From the NCBI GenBank assembly GCA_964546835.1, contig CAZJKW010000119.1, forward strand, positions 1 to 6,485: a stretch of 6,485 bases of DNA, written 5' to 3'. The notes beneath the pieces were generated by a model that did no database searches, was not told where the DNA came from, and saw only the letters and a program-made list of their open reading frames with translations. Positions 5,681 to 6,485 of the stretch are shown piece after piece. Within the stretch, counting starts at the first letter, position 1. The number at the start of each line of letters is the position of its first letter. Source of the stretch: JAHCHL01 sp964546835. GTDB taxonomy: Bacteria > Armatimonadota > Fimbriimonadia > Fimbriimonadales > ATM1. The position numbers and the translations under genes are program-made.

Positions 5681-5705
5681 GGGCCCCTCTGCACTCGAGG
5701 GGCCC
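5681..5705 (-). terminator. Probable terminator hairpin after leuA
   Basis: GGGCCCCTC (5681-5689) pairs with GAGGGGCCC (5697-5705) in a perfect 9-bp GC stem with a 7-base loop, 36 bases beyond the leuA stop codon on the minus strand. The T-run that follows on the minus strand is short (TTTT at 5672-5675) and offset by several bases, so intrinsic termination is plausible but not certain. The hairpin could instead belong to a larger structured RNA with the adjacent repeats. Confidence 0.5.
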
Positions 5706-5740
5706 TTAGTTGCCTACCTTCACCTTCTTAAAAAACGAAA

Positions 5741-6485
5741 TCAGTGAACCGCTTCCACCAACTGGCGAAGGTCATCGGAAGTAACTTCCTTTTTAGTATC
5801 CGCTACTTCTAAGAAATTTTGATAAATTTTTTCAAATCTTTCTTCAGGAAAATTAAAACCAAGTTCGGCCAAGCGGTGCTTAACGCCATGACGACCACTT
5901 CGGGCAGTCAAGATAATCTCGCTTTTTTCAGCCCCAACCAAAGTTGGGTCAATGATTTCGTAAGTGGACCTTTCCTTCAAAACCCCATCTTGGTGTATGC
6001 CGCTACTATGGGCATAGGCGTTGGCGCCAACAATCGCCTTGTTCCTTTGAACCATCATTCCGGTAAGGCGGCTAACCATCTTGCTGACCGGTAACAACTT
6101 CGTTGAATCAATCTTGGTATCGCATTTGAACAAGTCTTGCCGGATCCTAAGCGACATAACGACCTCTTCCAATGAGGTATTTCCCGCGCGTTCTCCGATT
6201 CCATTAACCGTTACTTCAACCTGTCTCGCACCACCAAGAACACCCGCAAGCGTGTTCGCTGTCGCCATTCCCAAATCGTTATGACAATGGCAAGAAAAAA
6301 TCGCCTTGTCCGAATTAGGCACGTTTGCGATAATGTCTGCAATCAAAGAGCCGTATTCGGTTGGATAGGTATATCCGGTCGTGTCGGGAACGTTGACAAC
6401 GGTCGCACCCGCGTTAATCACCGCCTCTACAACTCGAAAAACATAATCACGGCGAGCCCGCCCCGAATCCTCCATAAAATATTCA
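5741..6485 (-). CDS. leuA: 2-isopropylmalate synthase, C-terminal part (5' cut off by window edge)
   Basis: LeuA condenses acetyl-CoA with 2-oxoisovalerate to 2-isopropylmalate, the first committed step of leucine synthesis, in the cytoplasm. The reading frame stays open to the right edge; the Met at 6475 is internal, since EYF-MEDSGRARRD corresponds to the conserved F-S-x-E-D-[AS]-x-R segment. Visible in the 247-residue fragment are VNVPDTTGYTYPTEYG (about 30-45), the metal-binding HCHND (66-70) with DLGMATANTLAGVLGGARQV following, GIGERAGN (95-102) and SSGIHQDG (about 160-167), then a helical linker. Translation stops at DLRQLVEAVH, about where E. coli LeuA continues into its ~130-residue leucine-binding regulatory domain. 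That domain is absent, and the ~194-base gap beyond cannot hold it. Homocitrate or citramalate synthase are relatives, but the TGYTYPTEYG and HSSGIHQDG segments favour isopropylmalate synthase. Confidence 0.93.
   Translation of the reverse strand, partial: EYFMEDSGRARRDYVFRVVEAVINAGATVVNVPDTTGYTYPTEYGSLIADIIANVPNSDKAIFSCHCHNDLGMATANTLAGVLGGARQVEVTVNGIGERAGNTSLEEVVMSLRIRQDLFKCDTKIDSTKLLPVSKMVSRLTGMMVQRNKAIVGANAYAHSSGIHQDGVLKERSTYEIIDPTLVGAEKSEIILTARSGRHGVKHRLAELGFNFPEERFEKIYQNFLEVADTKKEVTSDDLRQLVEAVH

Noticed and set aside
5617..5705. Known structured RNA (tmRNA, SRP RNA, RNase P RNA, common riboswitch)
   Set aside because: None of their conserved cores (for example GGTCCGGAAGGAAGCAGC for SRP RNA or GAGGAAAGTCC for RNase P) is present on either strand.
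5819..6284. Plus-strand open reading frames opposite leuA
   Set aside because: They are antisense shadows of a strongly conserved enzyme and show no ribosome site or recognisable protein pattern.
5741..6475. Complete 244-residue LeuA starting at the Met near 6475
   Set aside because: The frame stays open to the edge, and the residues before and after that Met form the conserved internal EYF-MEDSGR segment, so the gene continues outside the window.

Overview
This window looks like a chromosomal segment of a mesophilic bacterium of middling GC content. It opens with the last ~264 bases of a 16S rRNA gene, whose 3' end carries the anti-Shine-Dalgarno CACCTCCTTT. A strong intrinsic terminator follows about 90 bases later, with no tRNA, 23S or 5S gene after it. 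This 16S gene is therefore unlinked from 23S, an arrangement found in several deep-branching phyla. Several genes here also lack a Shine-Dalgarno site. Taken together I suspect Armatimonadota (Fimbriimonadia-like) or a comparable lineage, but this is inference; the full 16S gene would settle it.

Layout. (1) 1-384: 16S 3' end, trailer and terminator. (2) 417-2765: three consecutive plus-strand genes for secreted or lipid-anchored proteins that share a C-terminal module (a PVKVGD-x-W-type motif, then a beta-rich tail with a W-[IV]-[DE] motif). They look like tandem paralogues; the first and third have lipoboxes and the second does not. Hairpin terminators lie after the first and the third. (3) 2847-3579: fliS (flagellin export chaperone) overlapping a small FliT/FlgN-like gene. 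(4) 3595-4446: a single-domain, zinc-type homocysteine S-methyltransferase. (5) 4452-5546, minus strand: an exported protein of unknown function whose stop codon is only 5 bases from that of the methyltransferase. (6) 5547-5740: a gene-free gap rich in GC inverted repeats. (7) 5741 to the right edge, minus strand: the C-terminal part of 2-isopropylmalate synthase (leuA), which stops where the usual leucine-binding regulatory domain should begin.

The genes do not form one pathway. The window reads as ordinary chromosome with short transcription units: monocistronic 16S, envelope lipoproteins, a flagellar chaperone pair, methionine synthesis or salvage, an envelope protein, and leucine biosynthesis. 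I found no mobile element, CRISPR array, phage gene or defence system. The points most worth a second look are a T at the position equivalent to E. coli 16S C1400, the unlinked and immediately terminated 16S gene, the paralogue triplet, the LeuA without a regulatory domain, a recurring -10-like hexamer exactly 6 bases before start codons that lack a Shine-Dalgarno site, and the structured gap between leuA and its neighbour.
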